Source: Flavobacteriales bacterium (GTDB lineage Bacteria; Bacteroidota; Bacteroidia; Flavobacteriales_E; Vicingaceae). Taken from it: a stretch of DNA of 64,000 bases. Numbering within the stretch: the first letter of the stretch is position 1; each line of letters starts with the position of its first letter. Location of the stretch: positions 53,994 to 117,993 of the forward strand of contig JADYZM010000028.1 of assembly GCA_020853105.1 (NCBI GenBank), given 5' to 3'. A program made the translations under genes and the position numbers. Shown piece after piece: positions 63,708 to 64,000 of this stretch. The notes below the pieces were generated by a model. That model did not search any database and had not been told where the DNA came from. It saw only the letters and a list, made by a program, of their open reading frames with translations.

Positions 63708-64000
63708 TCACCTCAACAAACTAACACTTCCCTTCAAACTTTCTTTTTCTCCTGATACTTTGGTATATTCGATTACATAAAAATAAGTTCCTTCGGGGAC
63801 TTTAGCACCCGAATTTGTAGTTCCATTCCAGAGCGAGAGTTGTAGTGAGTTTTTTGAAGTGGATAATTTTTGTACATCAAAATCAGCATGGTGCAGAGCT
63901 TGCCCCCAGCGGTTGACGATGTCAACAGCAACGGTTTTGAGAAGTGTAGCACATTGAATTTCCATTACGAAATTATCGTTCATGCCGTCGGCATTAGGGG
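63708..64000 (-). CDS. C-terminal part of a T9SS type B (gliding-motility-type) CTD protein (partial)
   Basis: Only the last ~97 residues are in the window, the rest lies past 64000. Reading leftward, PNADGMNDNFVMEI...IVNRWGQALHHADF...WNGTTNSGAKVPEGTYFYVIEY matches the T9SS type B sorting domain (also called gliding motility-associated C-terminal domain). The track's Met at 63983 is internal: the preceding codons read PNADG, the usual (F)TPNGDGxND motif. Type B CTD proteins need a PorP/SprF-type partner; one such gene lies 3 kb away but is not adjacent. Confidence 0.9.
   Translation of the reverse strand, partial: PNADGMNDNFVMEIQCATLLKTVAVDIVNRWGQALHHADFDVQKLSTSKNSLQLSLWNGTTNSGAKVPEGTYFYVIEYTKVSGEKESLKGSVSLLR

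Noticed and set aside
1-64000. tRNA, rRNA, tmRNA, integrase or transposase genes
   Set aside because: None was recognised by motif or cloverleaf pattern; a covariance-model scan could still find a missed RNA.

Overview
The window looks like chromosomal DNA of a low-GC Bacteroidota, most likely a Flavobacteriales-type bacterium. The sequence-level reasons are: core type IX secretion genes (porV, porU, a PorP/SprF-family gene, gldJ), many secreted proteins with T9SS C-terminal sorting domains, a SusC/RagA-like TonB-dependent receptor, bshC, the rpmG-DUF4295-ftsY-rimO block, and repeated TAnnTTTG promoter boxes in place of conspicuous Shine-Dalgarno sites. No rRNA, tRNA, CRISPR array, phage gene or transposase was recognised.

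Layout. 1-9 kb: a partial YfhO-like membrane protein, a PorE-like TPR/beta-propeller protein, a glycosyltransferase, a coiled-coil lipoprotein, a thioesterase, an M61 peptidase coupled to dihydrofolate reductase, a lipoprotein, and a flavin reductase followed by a short-chain fatty acid transporter. 10.5-15.3 kb: a tightly overlapped leftward set (flippase-like protein, GT2, OppC-like permease), divergent ruvC, then a HIT protein and greA. 15.3-24.5 kb: a leftward three-gene outer-membrane unit (TonB-dependent receptor, 1410-aa secreted protein, PorV/PorQ-family protein) closed by a hairpin terminator. 24.7-31.5 kb: a rightward housekeeping run (lpxK, purine nucleoside phosphorylase, udk, M1 peptidase, lpxH, MerR regulator), ended by a terminator that contains the last stop codon. 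31.5-41.3 kb: two secreted T9SS-type proteins, a LysM/substrate-binding-like lipoprotein-style protein downstream of guaA, and bshC.

41.4-50.3 kb is the most unusual stretch. A giant mosaic secreted protein (A, 1803 aa) is translationally coupled to a propeller-like secreted protein (B). The pair is repeated immediately downstream as a remnant A' (174 aa, carrying an inserted dispersed repeat) coupled to an intact B'. A second dispersed repeat follows B'. A shift in base composition inside A, and a nearly identical patch shared by B and B', suggest recombination and gene conversion.

50.3-64 kb: rimO, ftsY, DUF4295 protein, rpmG, murB, ispF, porV and porU run leftward; a PorP/SprF-family gene, gldJ and murF run rightward. 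The right edge holds the end of a protein with a type B (gliding-motility-type) sorting domain. The T9SS core genes here (porV outer-membrane shuttle, porU sortase, gldJ lipoprotein) are the machinery expected to export and anchor the CTD-bearing proteins scattered through the window, so machinery and about eight candidate clients sit together. Functional calls come from motif and family recognition by eye; no database search or structure prediction was run.
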